Positions 1 through 7,601 are shown, numbered from the stretch's first letter. The stretch: DNA of 12,117 bases from JAKZSU01 sp047517485 (GCA_047517485.1 JAKZSU010000157.1:1-12117), one strand, 5' to 3'. Notes: generated by a model not told the origin, from the sequence alone. Made by a program: numbers and translations.

Positions 1-69
1 GTGTTCATGAGCATCTCCTCGGAGAAACTCCGAAAAGTGCTCCATCCAATTCAAATCGACACCATGCAT
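1..69 (-). CDS. Possible start of an unidentified gene, cut by the window edge
   Basis: Beyond the cyclase stop, the minus strand holds an ATG at 69-67 followed by 23 codons with no stop up to the window edge. The peptide begins MHGVDLNWMEHFSEFL, which looks amphipathic and protein-like but is too short to assign to a family. Only a weak purine stretch (GAAGCG) precedes the ATG. A perfect 6-base hairpin arm pair (19-24 and 28-33) lies inside the frame. It could be a real co-directional gene 48 bases after the cyclase or a chance frame. No function is proposed. Confidence 0.25.
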   Translation of the reverse strand, partial: MHGVDLNWMEHFSEFLRGDAHEH

Positions 70-94
70 TTTCGCTTCAAACCCCGCAGAAATC

Positions 95-111
95 CTGGCT
101 CTCAAAGCCAG
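95..111 (-). terminator. Weak hairpin just after the cyclase stop codon
   Basis: A perfect 6-base stem (CTGGCT at 95-100, AGCCAG at 106-111) with a 5-base loop begins 6 bases past the cyclase stop on the minus strand. It is not followed by a real T tract (GATTTCTGCG comes next), so it would be an imperfect intrinsic terminator at best. Its position right after a long gene is the main argument for it. Confidence 0.3.
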
Positions 112-117
112 CACCGC

Positions 118-3100
118 TCAGTTAACCGGACAGCAGTGATCGGCGGTGGCGAATCCTTCCTCGAACCAATCGTGAATCGGCGCCAATACGCCGACCGCTG
201 CATCGTCTTTGCCCTGGCTTTGCAGCAAGGCGGCGAGCGATGTCGCGGCGCGGAGTTCGAACGACCGCGACTTAACGAGCCGCGCCGAGGTTTGCGCGTC
301 GGCAAACAATTTCGCCGCCCGGTCCTCATCGGGCGAGTCCATCGACAGCAAGATCTCGCCCTCGACGCGCTGGACGTCGGCAAAGCACCACCGTTCATCG
401 GTCTCTTCGGCGATGTCTCGGGCATGGCGGATCGCGACCATCGCCGCTTCGATTTTCTCCACCCGGCGATAGGCATCGGCCAGGATCGAGTAATAGAACG
501 TCCAGCCCATTCGCGACCCGGTTCGCGCACACTCTTCGAGCCCCTGCTCGATCATCTCGATTCCCTGCTCGGTGTTGCCGCGCTGGACCTCGGTCCAGCC
601 GAGCATGATTCGCCCGCGCCCCAAATACATCGCAATGCCGTGTTCGGTCGCGATTTCCATGGTCATAGTGGCGTTCTGGACGACCTGGTCCACATCGCCA
701 CTCAAGCACGGCGTCCAATTGCCGTAGGTCCGTGCCTGGCCCATGCTCATCGGGTGTCGCAAACTGTCCGCCAAGGCAACCGCTTCCTCGAAGCGCGCTT
801 GCGCCTGATCGGGGTAGCCGAGCGCCCACAGGGTCACGCTGCCGATGGTGCGGCAGCACACGCCGGGATCGTGCCCGCCGTAGACGAACTTGTGGTTTCG
901 GTGATGGTCGATGTCATAAGACCGAACGCCAAAATCCGCGTGCTCCCGAGTCAGCGAGAACTCCCCTTTATACAAATTGCTTGTCCAACTCGCATGATGG
1001 GCTTGGAGCAATAGACCCGAGTCGTCTTGATCATGCGCGAGCTCGAGTAGCTCCTCGGCAAATTCCGTTGCCGCGCTAAACGAACTCCGCACATTGTTGA
1101 AGTGCCATAGCCCCCAGGTGGCGACGAAGCGCTCGGTGTTGCGACCGCGTTGGGTACTGAGCTCTCTGGCGCGATCGAAGGCCGATTTGACCGGGTCGAT
1201 CAACCCGCGGGGCGCGATGAGCGCGGTTCCGAGCGCCAGATTGAGGTCTGTCTCAATATCCGTCCGCGCGTCCCCGGGCGCCAGCTGATCGATCAGCGCA
1301 AGCCCCTTCTCGAGATGAACGGTGGCCTCCTGATGCGCCGAGCGTTCGCTCGCGCGGCGTCCGGCGCGCAGCCAACAGCGCGTGGCGGCCTCGGGCATTT
1401 CCGCTTCCGTGTAGTGATGCGCGACGACTTCGGGTACCGCATCGCCGCCATCACCGCTATCGGCATCGAGAATTTTGGCGATCTCGGCATGTAGGGTCCG
1501 GCGCCGGCTTTTGAGAAGCGCGCCATAGGCGACATCCTGAACCAGCGCGTTCTTGAAGACGTAGACGGTATCGGCGCCGTCGCCGCGCCGCAGCACGAGT
1601 TCCGATTCGACAAGACGCGCCAAGGAGTCCGCCAACTCGCGCTCACCCATCGGCGCCAGTTTGGCCAGGATATGGTGCGGGAACTCGCGCCCGATAACCG
1701 CGCCGATCTGCGCCACGTCCTTCACCGGGGCAAGACGATCAAGGCGGGCCATCAGCGAATCTTGCAACGTCGCCGGGATCGCCAGCGGCGGCAGCGGGCC
1801 GGCGTGCTGGTAGCGATCCCCGTCCGCGGTCAGCAATCCGGATTCGAGCACGGTCTTGGTCAATTCCTCGATAAACAGCGGGATGCCGTCGGTTTTCTCG
1901 ATGATCTGGTCGGACAGCTCGGCGGGCAATGATTTATCGCCGCAAATTTCGGTCACCATCGCCAAAGCCCGCCTGCGGTTCAACCGCCCCACCGACAGCT
2001 GCGCGACATGACCGCGACCGCGCCACGGGGGATCGAATTCGGGCCGATAGGTGATGATCATCAGAACTTTCAAATCCTGAACATGGTCGATCATTCGCTC
2101 GATGAAATCGCGTGTCGTCGGGTCCATCCAATGGGCGTCTTCGAAGACCACCAGGGTCGCGGTTTCGGTTGCCACATGGCGTAACTGATCGAGCAACGAT
2201 TTCGTCGTGGCGTCCCAGACTTCCTTTGGCCCGAGGCCGTGTTCGGGATAACGATCGCCGGCATCGATCGACAGCAGCGCGGCAAAATGGGCCGCGATCT
2301 CGGCGACGTTCTGGGCGGTTTGATCGAGCATCGCCTCGAGCTTGTCGAGACGGTGTTCCGCCGAATCCTCCCGACCGATGCCGGCCGCGCGTGCCAATTG
2401 CGCGATCAACGGATAGAACGCCGAGTTGGTATGATAGGCGGAACATTGATAGCGAAACCGGATATGCGGCTGATCGGCGATCTTGTCGCGCAGCGCGCGG
2501 ACCAGGCGTGACTTGCCAACCCCGGGCTCGCCCGACATCAAAACCACCTGGCCGTCGCCATCGAGCGCTTGTTCCCACCGATCCAACAGCAGGCCGGTCT
2601 CGTTGTCGCGCCCCACCAACGCGGTCACCGCGCTCGCATGGCTCGCCTCGAAGCGACCGGCGGCGCTGCTTTCGCCGATCACTCGCCACACCGTGACCGG
2701 CTCGCTGAGGCCCTTGATCGCGAACGGCCCGCGTTCATCATAATCGAAGGCGCCGCTGACCAGGCGGTGCGACGTCGGCCCGATCACCACTTCGCCAGGG
2801 TTGGCGAGGCCCTGCAGCCGCGCCGCCATGTTCGGTGTCTCGCCGACCGCGGTCTGCGCCACCGAGGGATCGCCGCCGCCGGTATTGCCCACCACCACCG
2901 ATCCGGTGGCGATGCCGGCGCGCACCCGAACCGGCCGCGAAGCCTGGATCGTGGCAACGGCGTCGACGATATCGAGCGCCGCCCGCACCGCGCGCTCGGC
3001 ATCGTCCTCGTGCGCCGTCGGCCAGCCGAAATAGGCCATGATCCCGTCGCCGAGATACTGCGCCACGTGGCCGTCATAGCGCTCCACCGTGGCGCCGGCG

Positions 3101-3435
3101 AGGCGCTGATAGGCGCCCATGATCTCGCGCAATTCCTCGGGATCGATTTGCTCGGAAAGCGCGGTCGAGCCGACCATGTCGCAAAACATAACGGTGATCT
3201 GGCGCCGTTCGGCGTCGAGCCCCGGCTCATCTTTGGACGATACCGCCGCGCGCGCCGGTCCGCCGCCGGCGACGGCGGCGACAATCGCCCGCCGCGGCCC
3301 GAGCGGCAGCCCGAGTTGCTTCATGTCGTCGTCGCTCAACGAGACAATAAGTTCCGGCGTGATTTCCTCGGCCTCGAACGCATCGGCGTACTTGTCGAGC
3401 CCGAGATCGTCCAGCCAGGCGCGGATCCGCGACAT
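118..3435 (-). CDS. SAM-class III nucleotide cyclase-STAND ATPase-TPR signalling protein
   Basis: This 1105-residue protein is predicted to be a cytoplasmic sensor that makes a cyclic nucleotide, with no signal peptide or membrane segment visible. Domains in order: SAM (about 1-55); class III cyclase (about 76-253); AAA_16/STAND ATPase (about 270-560) with Walker A GEPGVGKS at 302-309 and a Walker B-like VVFEDAHW at 429-436; then helical TPR-like repeats to the C-terminus. In the cyclase, the metal-binding aspartates are D86 (FCDMVGST) and D130 (YLGDG), and the transition-state pair is N202/R206 (NMAAR). The usual substrate-specifying lysine is replaced by Q126, and T195 stands at the Asp/Thr position, so activity and ATP/GTP preference are open. 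The start is supported by the typical SAM opening MSRIRAWLDDLGL and a GGAGA six bases upstream. The gene is transcribed divergently from glmM. Family assignment is firm; ligand and product are unknown. Confidence 0.93.
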   Translation of the reverse strand: MSRIRAWLDDLGLDKYADAFEAEEITPELIVSLSDDDMKQLGLPLGPRRAIVAAVAGGGPARAAVSSKDEPGLDAERRQITVMFCDMVGSTALSEQIDPEELREIMGAYQRLAGATVERYDGHVAQYLGDGIMAYFGWPTAHEDDAERAVRAALDIVDAVATIQASRPVRVRAGIATGSVVVGNTGGGDPSVAQTAVGETPNMAARLQGLANPGEVVIGPTSHRLVSGAFDYDERGPFAIKGLSEPVTVWRVIGESSAAGRFEASHASAVTALVGRDNETGLLLDRWEQALDGDGQVVLMSGEPGVGKSRLVRALRDKIADQPHIRFRYQCSAYHTNSAFYPLIAQLARAAGIGREDSAEHRLDKLEAMLDQTAQNVAEIAAHFAALLSIDAGDRYPEHGLGPKEVWDATTKSLLDQLRHVATETATLVVFEDAHWMDPTTRDFIERMIDHVQDLKVLMIITYRPEFDPPWRGRGHVAQLSVGRLNRRRALAMVTEICGDKSLPAELSDQIIEKTDGIPLFIEELTKTVLESGLLTADGDRYQHAGPLPPLAIPATLQDSLMARLDRLAPVKDVAQIGAVIGREFPHHILAKLAPMGERELADSLARLVESELVLRRGDGADTVYVFKNALVQDVAYGALLKSRRRTLHAEIAKILDADSGDGGDAVPEVVAHHYTEAEMPEAATRCWLRAGRRASERSAHQEATVHLEKGLALIDQLAPGDARTDIETDLNLALGTALIAPRGLIDPVKSAFDRARELSTQRGRNTERFVATWGLWHFNNVRSSFSAATEFAEELLELAHDQDDSGLLLQAHHASWTSNLYKGEFSLTREHADFGVRSYDIDHHRNHKFVYGGHDPGVCCRTIGSVTLWALGYPDQAQARFEEAVALADSLRHPMSMGQARTYGNWTPCLSGDVDQVVQNATMTMEIATEHGIAMYLGRGRIMLGWTEVQRGNTEQGIEMIEQGLEECARTGSRMGWTFYYSILADAYRRVEKIEAAMVAIRHARDIAEETDERWCFADVQRVEGEILLSMDSPDEDRAAKLFADAQTSARLVKSRSFELRAATSLAALLQSQGKDDAAVGVLAPIHDWFEEGFATADHCCPVN

Positions 3436-3559
3436 TGAGATTCTCCACAGGTCGAGAAGGTAGCACGAGCGAGCGCTACGCGACAGATGGGCGAGTTGCC
3501 AAATGCGTGAGGCATCGCCACCCTTGCCTTCAATGGTCGCGAGGGTTTATGTCGGTTGC
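3436..3559. promoter_or_regulatory. Divergent intergenic region between the cyclase gene and glmM
   Basis: This 124-base gap must hold promoters for both the minus-strand cyclase and the plus-strand glmM operon. I could not find a convincing paired -35/-10 for either direction. It contains a 5-base inverted repeat, GTAGC at 3460-3464 and GCTAC at 3475-3479, with GAGC repeated in between, which could be a regulator site. On the glmM side, GAGGG at 3541-3545 is the only Shine-Dalgarno-like run, and it lies 14 bases from the glmM ATG, farther than usual. Confidence 0.5.
3442..3446 (-). promoter_or_regulatory. Ribosome binding site of the cyclase gene
   Basis: The minus strand reads GGAGA, then six bases, then the ATG at 3435. 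This is a good Shine-Dalgarno match at normal spacing and fixes the start of the SAM-cyclase protein. Confidence 0.7.
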
Positions 3560-4906
3560 ATGATACGGAAACTTTTTGGCACCGATGGCGTGCGCGGGCG
3601 CGCGAATAGCGAGCCGATGACCGCCGAGACCGCGCTCAAGCTGGGCATGGCGGCGGGGCATGTGTTTACCCGCGGCGACCATCGCCACCACGCGGTAATC
3701 GGCAAGGACACCCGCCTGTCGGGCTATATGATCGAGCCCGCCTTGACCGCGGGGTTCATCTCGATGGGGATGAACGTGATTCTGGTCGGCCCCTTGCCGA
3801 CTCCGGCGCTGGGGTTGTTGACGCGCTCGTTGCGCGCCGATCTCGGGATCATGATCTCGGCCTCGCACAATCCGTTCGAGGACAATGGAATCAAGATCTT
3901 CGGGCCGGATGGGTTTAAGCTGTCCGACGAGGTCGAGGCCGAGCTCGAGGCGTGTGTCGCCAACGGCGTGACCGACACCCTGGCGGCGCCCGCCGATCTC
4001 GGCCGGGCGCGCCGCCTCGATGACGCACCGGGCCGCTATATCGAGTATGCCAAAAGCGCGTTCCCCAAGGGCATGACGCTTGCCGGTCTCAGGATCGTCC
4101 TCGATTGCGCCAATGGCGCGGCCTATCGGGTGGCGCCGACGGTGTTGTGGGAGCTCGGCGCCGAAGTCTTCCCGATCGCGGTCGATCCCGACGGTTTCAA
4201 CATCAACCGCGACTGTGGCTCGACGTCGCCCGAACGGCTTGCCCGCGAAGTCGTCGACCAGGGTGCCGATCTCGGCAGCGCGCTCGACGGCGACGCCGAT
4301 CGGGTAGTGCTGTGCGACGAGGCGGGCGCGCTCATCGACGGCGACCAGTTGATGGCCATGGTCGCCGAGCATTTCCACGACCAGGGCCGCTTGAAGGGCG
4401 GCGGCGTGGTTGCCACCTTGATGTCGAACCTTGGCCTCGAACACTATTTGAAGGGGCTTGGGCTTGGTCTGGCGCGGACCCAGGTCGGCGACCGCTACGT
4501 GGTCGAGCATATGCGGCGCCACGGCTATAATGTCGGCGGCGAACAATCCGGCCATATCATTCTCACCGACTATGCCACCACCGGTGACGGTCTGGTGGCG
4601 GCGCTCCAGGCGCTCGCGGTAATGGCCGATCAAGACCGCCCGGTCAGCGAGGCGGCGCGGCGTTTCGAGCCGCTGCCGCAGCAACTCAAGAGCATTGCCT
4701 GCGCCGGCGCCGCGGTCCTCGATCAAGGGTCGGTGGCGCAAGCGATCGGCGATGCCGAACGCCTGTTGGCGAATACCGGACGCTTGCTGGTGCGGATGTC
4801 GGGCACCGAGCCCAAGGTGCGGATCATGGCCGAGGGCGAGGACGAAGCTCTGGTCGGCCGCGCGATCGACGATGTCGTGGCGGCGATCGAACAAGCGTCG
4901 CCATGA
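3560..4906 (+). CDS. glmM: Phosphoglucosamine mutase GlmM
   Basis: GlmM interconverts glucosamine-6-phosphate and glucosamine-1-phosphate, the step before UDP-GlcNAc synthesis for peptidoglycan and lipopolysaccharide. The 448-residue product matches the family's usual length. It shows the N-terminal signature KLFGTDGVRG, the phosphoserine loop ISASHNP with S102, the metal-binding loop DGDAD at 243-247, the sugar-binding GGEQSGH at 326-332, and the phosphate-binding RMSGTEPKVRI from 412. ATG 3560 is chosen because the family normally begins M-x-RKLFGTDG. In-frame ATGs at 3503 and 3533 would add 19 or 9 residues that do not look like GlmM. The stop overlaps the thiD start by 4 bases (ATGA at 4903-4906). 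In many proteobacteria ftsH and folP lie upstream of glmM; here a divergent cyclase gene occupies that side. Confidence 0.97.
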   Translation: MIRKLFGTDGVRGRANSEPMTAETALKLGMAAGHVFTRGDHRHHAVIGKDTRLSGYMIEPALTAGFISMGMNVILVGPLPTPALGLLTRSLRADLGIMISASHNPFEDNGIKIFGPDGFKLSDEVEAELEACVANGVTDTLAAPADLGRARRLDDAPGRYIEYAKSAFPKGMTLAGLRIVLDCANGAAYRVAPTVLWELGAEVFPIAVDPDGFNINRDCGSTSPERLAREVVDQGADLGSALDGDADRVVLCDEAGALIDGDQLMAMVAEHFHDQGRLKGGGVVATLMSNLGLEHYLKGLGLGLARTQVGDRYVVEHMRRHGYNVGGEQSGHIILTDYATTGDGLVAALQALAVMADQDRPVSEAARRFEPLPQQLKSIACAGAAVLDQGSVAQAIGDAERLLANTGRLLVRMSGTEPKVRIMAEGEDEALVGRAIDDVVAAIEQASP

Positions 4907-5706
4907 AGGGTCGGGTGTTGATCGTCGCCGGCTCGGATTCGGGCGGCGGCGCGGGCATTCAGGCCGACATCAAGACGGTGACCGCGCTCGGCGGCTATGC
5001 CGCGACGGCAATTACCGCGCTCACCGCGCAGAACACCACCGGCGTGCACGCCATCGAAGAAGTCCCGGTGGAGTTTATTGCCCGACAAATCGATGTCGTG
5101 CTCGACGATATCGGCGCCGATGCGATCAAGACCGGCATGCTGCATCGCCCGGCGGTAATCGAGGCGGTGGTCCGCGCGCTGCCCGACCCCACCGCGCCTA
5201 TCCCGCTGGTGGTCGATCCGGTGATGGTCGCCAAGGGCGGCGCCTCGCTGCTTGCCGAGGACGCGCATCGGACTTTGTCCGACCTGCTGCTGCCGCGCGC
5301 CCGGGTGGTTACGCCGAACGCGCCCGAAGCGGCCCGTCTCGCCGGCGTCGAAGTCCGCACCCTCGACGATATGCGGCGCGCGGCAGAGCTAATTCTCGGT
5401 CTCGGGTCGCAAGCGGTGCTGATCAAGGGTGGTCACCTGGAGGGCCCGGAGATCACCGATCTGCTGATCGATGACGGTACGGAAACGGTCTTCACCGGGC
5501 CGCGGATCGAAACCCGACACACCCACGGCACCGGCTGCACCATGGCGTCGGCGATCGCCACCGGCCTAGCCCAAGGGTTGGCCCTGAACGAGGCCGTCGC
5601 CACCGCGCGCGCCTATGTCTTGCAGGCGATTCGGACCGCGCCGGGGTATGGTGCCGGACATGGGCCGCTCAATCATGCTCACACCGTCGCGGGAGACGTA
5701 TCATGA
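4903..5706 (+). CDS. thiD: Hydroxymethylpyrimidine/phosphomethylpyrimidine kinase ThiD
   Basis: ThiD phosphorylates 4-amino-5-hydroxymethyl-2-methylpyrimidine twice, giving the pyrimidine diphosphate used in thiamine phosphate synthesis. The 267-residue product is normal length and belongs to the ribokinase superfamily. Visible motifs are AGSDSGGGAGIQADIKT at 9-25, VVDPVM at 103-108, TPNAPEA at 137-143, KGGHL at 175-179, and the anion-hole GTGC at 209-212 containing the conserved cysteine. Its ATG lies inside the end of glmM and its stop inside the start of the next gene, each by a 4-base ATGA overlap, so the three genes are almost surely one transcript with coupled translation. No thiamine (TPP) riboswitch is seen upstream, and the gene probably follows glmM expression. 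No other thiamine gene is in the window. Confidence 0.96.
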   Translation: MKGRVLIVAGSDSGGGAGIQADIKTVTALGGYAATAITALTAQNTTGVHAIEEVPVEFIARQIDVVLDDIGADAIKTGMLHRPAVIEAVVRALPDPTAPIPLVVDPVMVAKGGASLLAEDAHRTLSDLLLPRARVVTPNAPEAARLAGVEVRTLDDMRRAAELILGLGSQAVLIKGGHLEGPEITDLLIDDGTETVFTGPRIETRHTHGTGCTMASAIATGLAQGLALNEAVATARAYVLQAIRTAPGYGAGHGPLNHAHTVAGDVS

Positions 5707-6353
5707 CCCTGAAGGTCGATCTCTATTGGTCTTTTAGAAGCCCCTTTTCGTACCTCGCGACCGGCCGAATCGTCGCCATGGCGGCGGCCTATGACGTCGA
5801 TGTCGCGGTCCGCGTGGTGCGGCCGATCGCGATCCGCGACCCCAATTTTTTCCAACGCGTCGATCCCAGGATGCCGCCCTATGTGGTGATGGATTCGAAA
5901 CGCGTCGCCGAGATGGCCGGCATCCCGTTTCGCTGGCCGCGCCCCGATCCCGTCGTCATGGACATGAAAACCCGCGCAATCCCCGCCGAACAACCCTACA
6001 TACACCGGCTCAATCGGCTCGGCGTCGCCGCCGCGTGGGCCGGGCGCGGCCTGGCGTTTCTCGACGAAGTGTCGCGCCTGATCTGGACCGGCGATGTCGA
6101 CGACTGGCATCTGGGCGATCATCTGGCCAAGGCGGCGACGCGCGCCGGTCTCGATTTCGCCGCACTAGAGAGCGAAGCGCGCGACCATGAAGCCGAGCTC
6201 GACGGCGAAATGGTGCGCAACGAAGACTCCTTAAGCGAGGCGGGCCATTGGGGGGTGCCGACATTGGTGTTCGACGGCGAGCCGTTTTTCGGCCAGGACC
6301 GGTTGGCGCTGCTCGAATGGCGGCTTGGCCAGCATGGTCTCGAAAAACGGTGA
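5703..6353 (+). CDS. 2-hydroxychromene-2-carboxylate isomerase-like, DsbA-fold (kappa GST) protein
   Basis: The 216-residue product belongs to the family of 2-hydroxychromene-2-carboxylate isomerases and kappa glutathione transferases, thioredoxin-fold enzymes with a helical insert that use glutathione. The N-terminal DLYWSFRSPFSYL places a serine (S13) where the catalytic serine of this family sits, in place of the CxxC of DsbA. WGVPT at 183-187 carries the cis-proline, and the tail GEPFFGQDRLALLEW is typical of the family. There is no signal peptide, so it is cytoplasmic. It is coupled to thiD by an ATGA overlap. Named family members act in naphthalene degradation, but no degradation genes are present here, so the true substrate is unknown; a glutathione-linked isomerase or detoxifying role is an inference. 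Confidence 0.9.
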   Translation: MTLKVDLYWSFRSPFSYLATGRIVAMAAAYDVDVAVRVVRPIAIRDPNFFQRVDPRMPPYVVMDSKRVAEMAGIPFRWPRPDPVVMDMKTRAIPAEQPYIHRLNRLGVAAAWAGRGLAFLDEVSRLIWTGDVDDWHLGDHLAKAATRAGLDFAALESEARDHEAELDGEMVRNEDSLSEAGHWGVPTLVFDGEPFFGQDRLALLEWRLGQHGLEKR

Positions 6354-6372
6354 TAATCGAGCCGATCCTCTG

Positions 6373-6401
6373 TTGACCTAAGCGGCGCTCGCTCGTAATC
6401 T
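6373..6401 (+). promoter_or_regulatory. Candidate sigma-70-type promoter for serC
   Basis: TTGACC at 6373-6378 matches the -35 consensus at five of six bases. It is followed by exactly 17 bases and TAATCT at 6396-6401, which keeps the important T, A and final T of a -10 box. Transcription would start near 6408, giving a leader of about 39 bases before the serC ATG, beginning with a run of T. The gap lies between the isomerase stop and serC, where a new transcription unit is expected. Confidence 0.5.
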
Positions 6402-6446
6402 CCGCGCGGTTTTTTGCACTGCACAATTTCCTGCGAGTACTCGACG

Positions 6447-7601
6447 ATGAAACCGAGCCTGCGCCCGGAAAATCCGCATTTTTCGTCCGGCCCCTGCGCC
6501 AAGCGTCCGGGTTGGTCGGCGGCCGTGCTGGGCGACGCTTTGATTGGTCGATCGCATCGCTCGGGGGAAGGCAAGGCGCGGCTCAACGACGTGATTACCC
6601 GCAGCCGCGCGCTGCTCGGTTTGCCCGACGGGTATCGTCTCGGCATCGTGCCGGCGTCCGATACCGGGGCCTTCGAGATGGCGATGTGGTCGCTGCTCGG
6701 CGCGCGCGGCGTCGATGTCCTGGCATGGGAAAGTTTCGGCAAGGGCTGGGTTACCGATATCGTCAAACAGCTTGCACTCGACGATGTGCGGACCTTCGAG
6801 GCCGATTACGGTGCGCTGCCTGATTTGTCCCAGACCAGCGCCGACCGCGACATCGTATTCACCTGGAACGGCACGACGTCGGGGGTGCGCGTCCCCGACG
6901 GCGATTGGATCGCCGCCGACCGCACCGGGCTGACCTTGTGTGACGCGACATCGGCGGTGTTCGCCATGGATCTGCCGTGGGACAAGCTCGATGTGGTGAC
7001 CTGGTCGTGGCAGAAAGTGCTCGGCGGCGAAGCGCAGCACGGCATGATCGCGCTCAGCCCGCGCGCGGTGGAGCGGCTGGAGACTTTCACTCCGCCGCGG
7101 CCGCTACCAAAAATTTTCCGGCTTACCAAGGGCGGCAAACTGATCGAAGGCGTGTTCAGGGGCGAGACCATCAACACCCCGTCGATGGTCTGTGTCGAGG
7201 ACGCGCTCGATGCGTTGCGCTGGGCCGCGGCCTTGGACGACGGCGCCCTGGTCGCGCGCAGCCAGGGCAATCTCGCGACAATCGCCGAGTGGGTCGTAAG
7301 AACGCCCTGGATCGACTTCCTGGCGACGGTTCCAGAAACTCGGTCATCGACCTCGGTCTGCCTGGTATTCACCGATCCCTGGTTCACCAACAAGAACGAA
7401 GCCGAACAACGGGCCTTGGTCAAGAAGTTAGTCGGTTTGGCGGAGGCGGAAGGCGTCGCCTACGACATCAATGCCTATCGCGATGCCCCACCGGGATTGC
7501 GACTGTGGGCCGGCGCCACCATCGAACGCAGCGACCTGGAAGCGCTGTTCCCCTGGCTGGAATGGTGTTTTGGCGAAGTGCACGCCGCCGAGGCCGCCTA
7601 A
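6447..7601 (+). CDS. serC: Phosphoserine aminotransferase SerC (long alphaproteobacterial/Methanosarcina type)
   Basis: SerC converts 3-phosphohydroxypyruvate and glutamate to O-phosphoserine and 2-oxoglutarate, the second step of serine synthesis; the family also serves pyridoxal phosphate synthesis in some bacteria. The 384-residue product is longer than the E. coli enzyme and resembles the Methanosarcina/alphaproteobacterial subfamily. The N-terminus KPSLRPENPHFSSGPCAKRPGW is typical. D166 in LCDATSA should contact the PLP ring nitrogen, and K190 in WSWQKVLGGEAQHG should form the Schiff base. ATG 6447 is chosen because the conserved sequence begins there; a TTG at 6414 would add 11 residues without family character. 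The Shine-Dalgarno is weak (GAG about 9 bases upstream). serA follows after 53 bases. Confidence 0.96.
   Translation: MKPSLRPENPHFSSGPCAKRPGWSAAVLGDALIGRSHRSGEGKARLNDVITRSRALLGLPDGYRLGIVPASDTGAFEMAMWSLLGARGVDVLAWESFGKGWVTDIVKQLALDDVRTFEADYGALPDLSQTSADRDIVFTWNGTTSGVRVPDGDWIAADRTGLTLCDATSAVFAMDLPWDKLDVVTWSWQKVLGGEAQHGMIALSPRAVERLETFTPPRPLPKIFRLTKGGKLIEGVFRGETINTPSMVCVEDALDALRWAAALDDGALVARSQGNLATIAEWVVRTPWIDFLATVPETRSSTSVCLVFTDPWFTNKNEAEQRALVKKLVGLAEAEGVAYDINAYRDAPPGLRLWAGATIERSDLEALFPWLEWCFGEVHAAEAA

Noticed and set aside
1..1014. Long plus-strand open frame opposite the TPR part of the cyclase gene
   Set aside because: It lies antisense to a strongly supported gene, its translation has no recognisable domain and is arginine/proline/histidine-rich, as expected of the shadow of GC-rich coding DNA.
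3503..3559. Upstream in-frame starts for glmM at 3503 and 3533
   Set aside because: The added residues do not resemble GlmM, whose conserved sequence begins right at the ATG at 3560.
3530..4894. Minus-strand open frame of about 450 codons covering nearly all of glmM
   Set aside because: GlmM is certain from its active-site motifs. The opposite frame is open because of codon bias and has no family features.
6382..6415. CCGCGCGG followed by six T as an intrinsic terminator of the glmM operon
   Set aside because: The palindrome is too short to form a hairpin with a loop, and the only longer pairing is four bases (GCGG/CCGC) with a 16-base loop that does not abut the T run.
6414..6446. TTG start adding 11 residues to SerC
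   Set aside because: The family N-terminus begins at the ATG at 6447 and the extension has no ribosome site.
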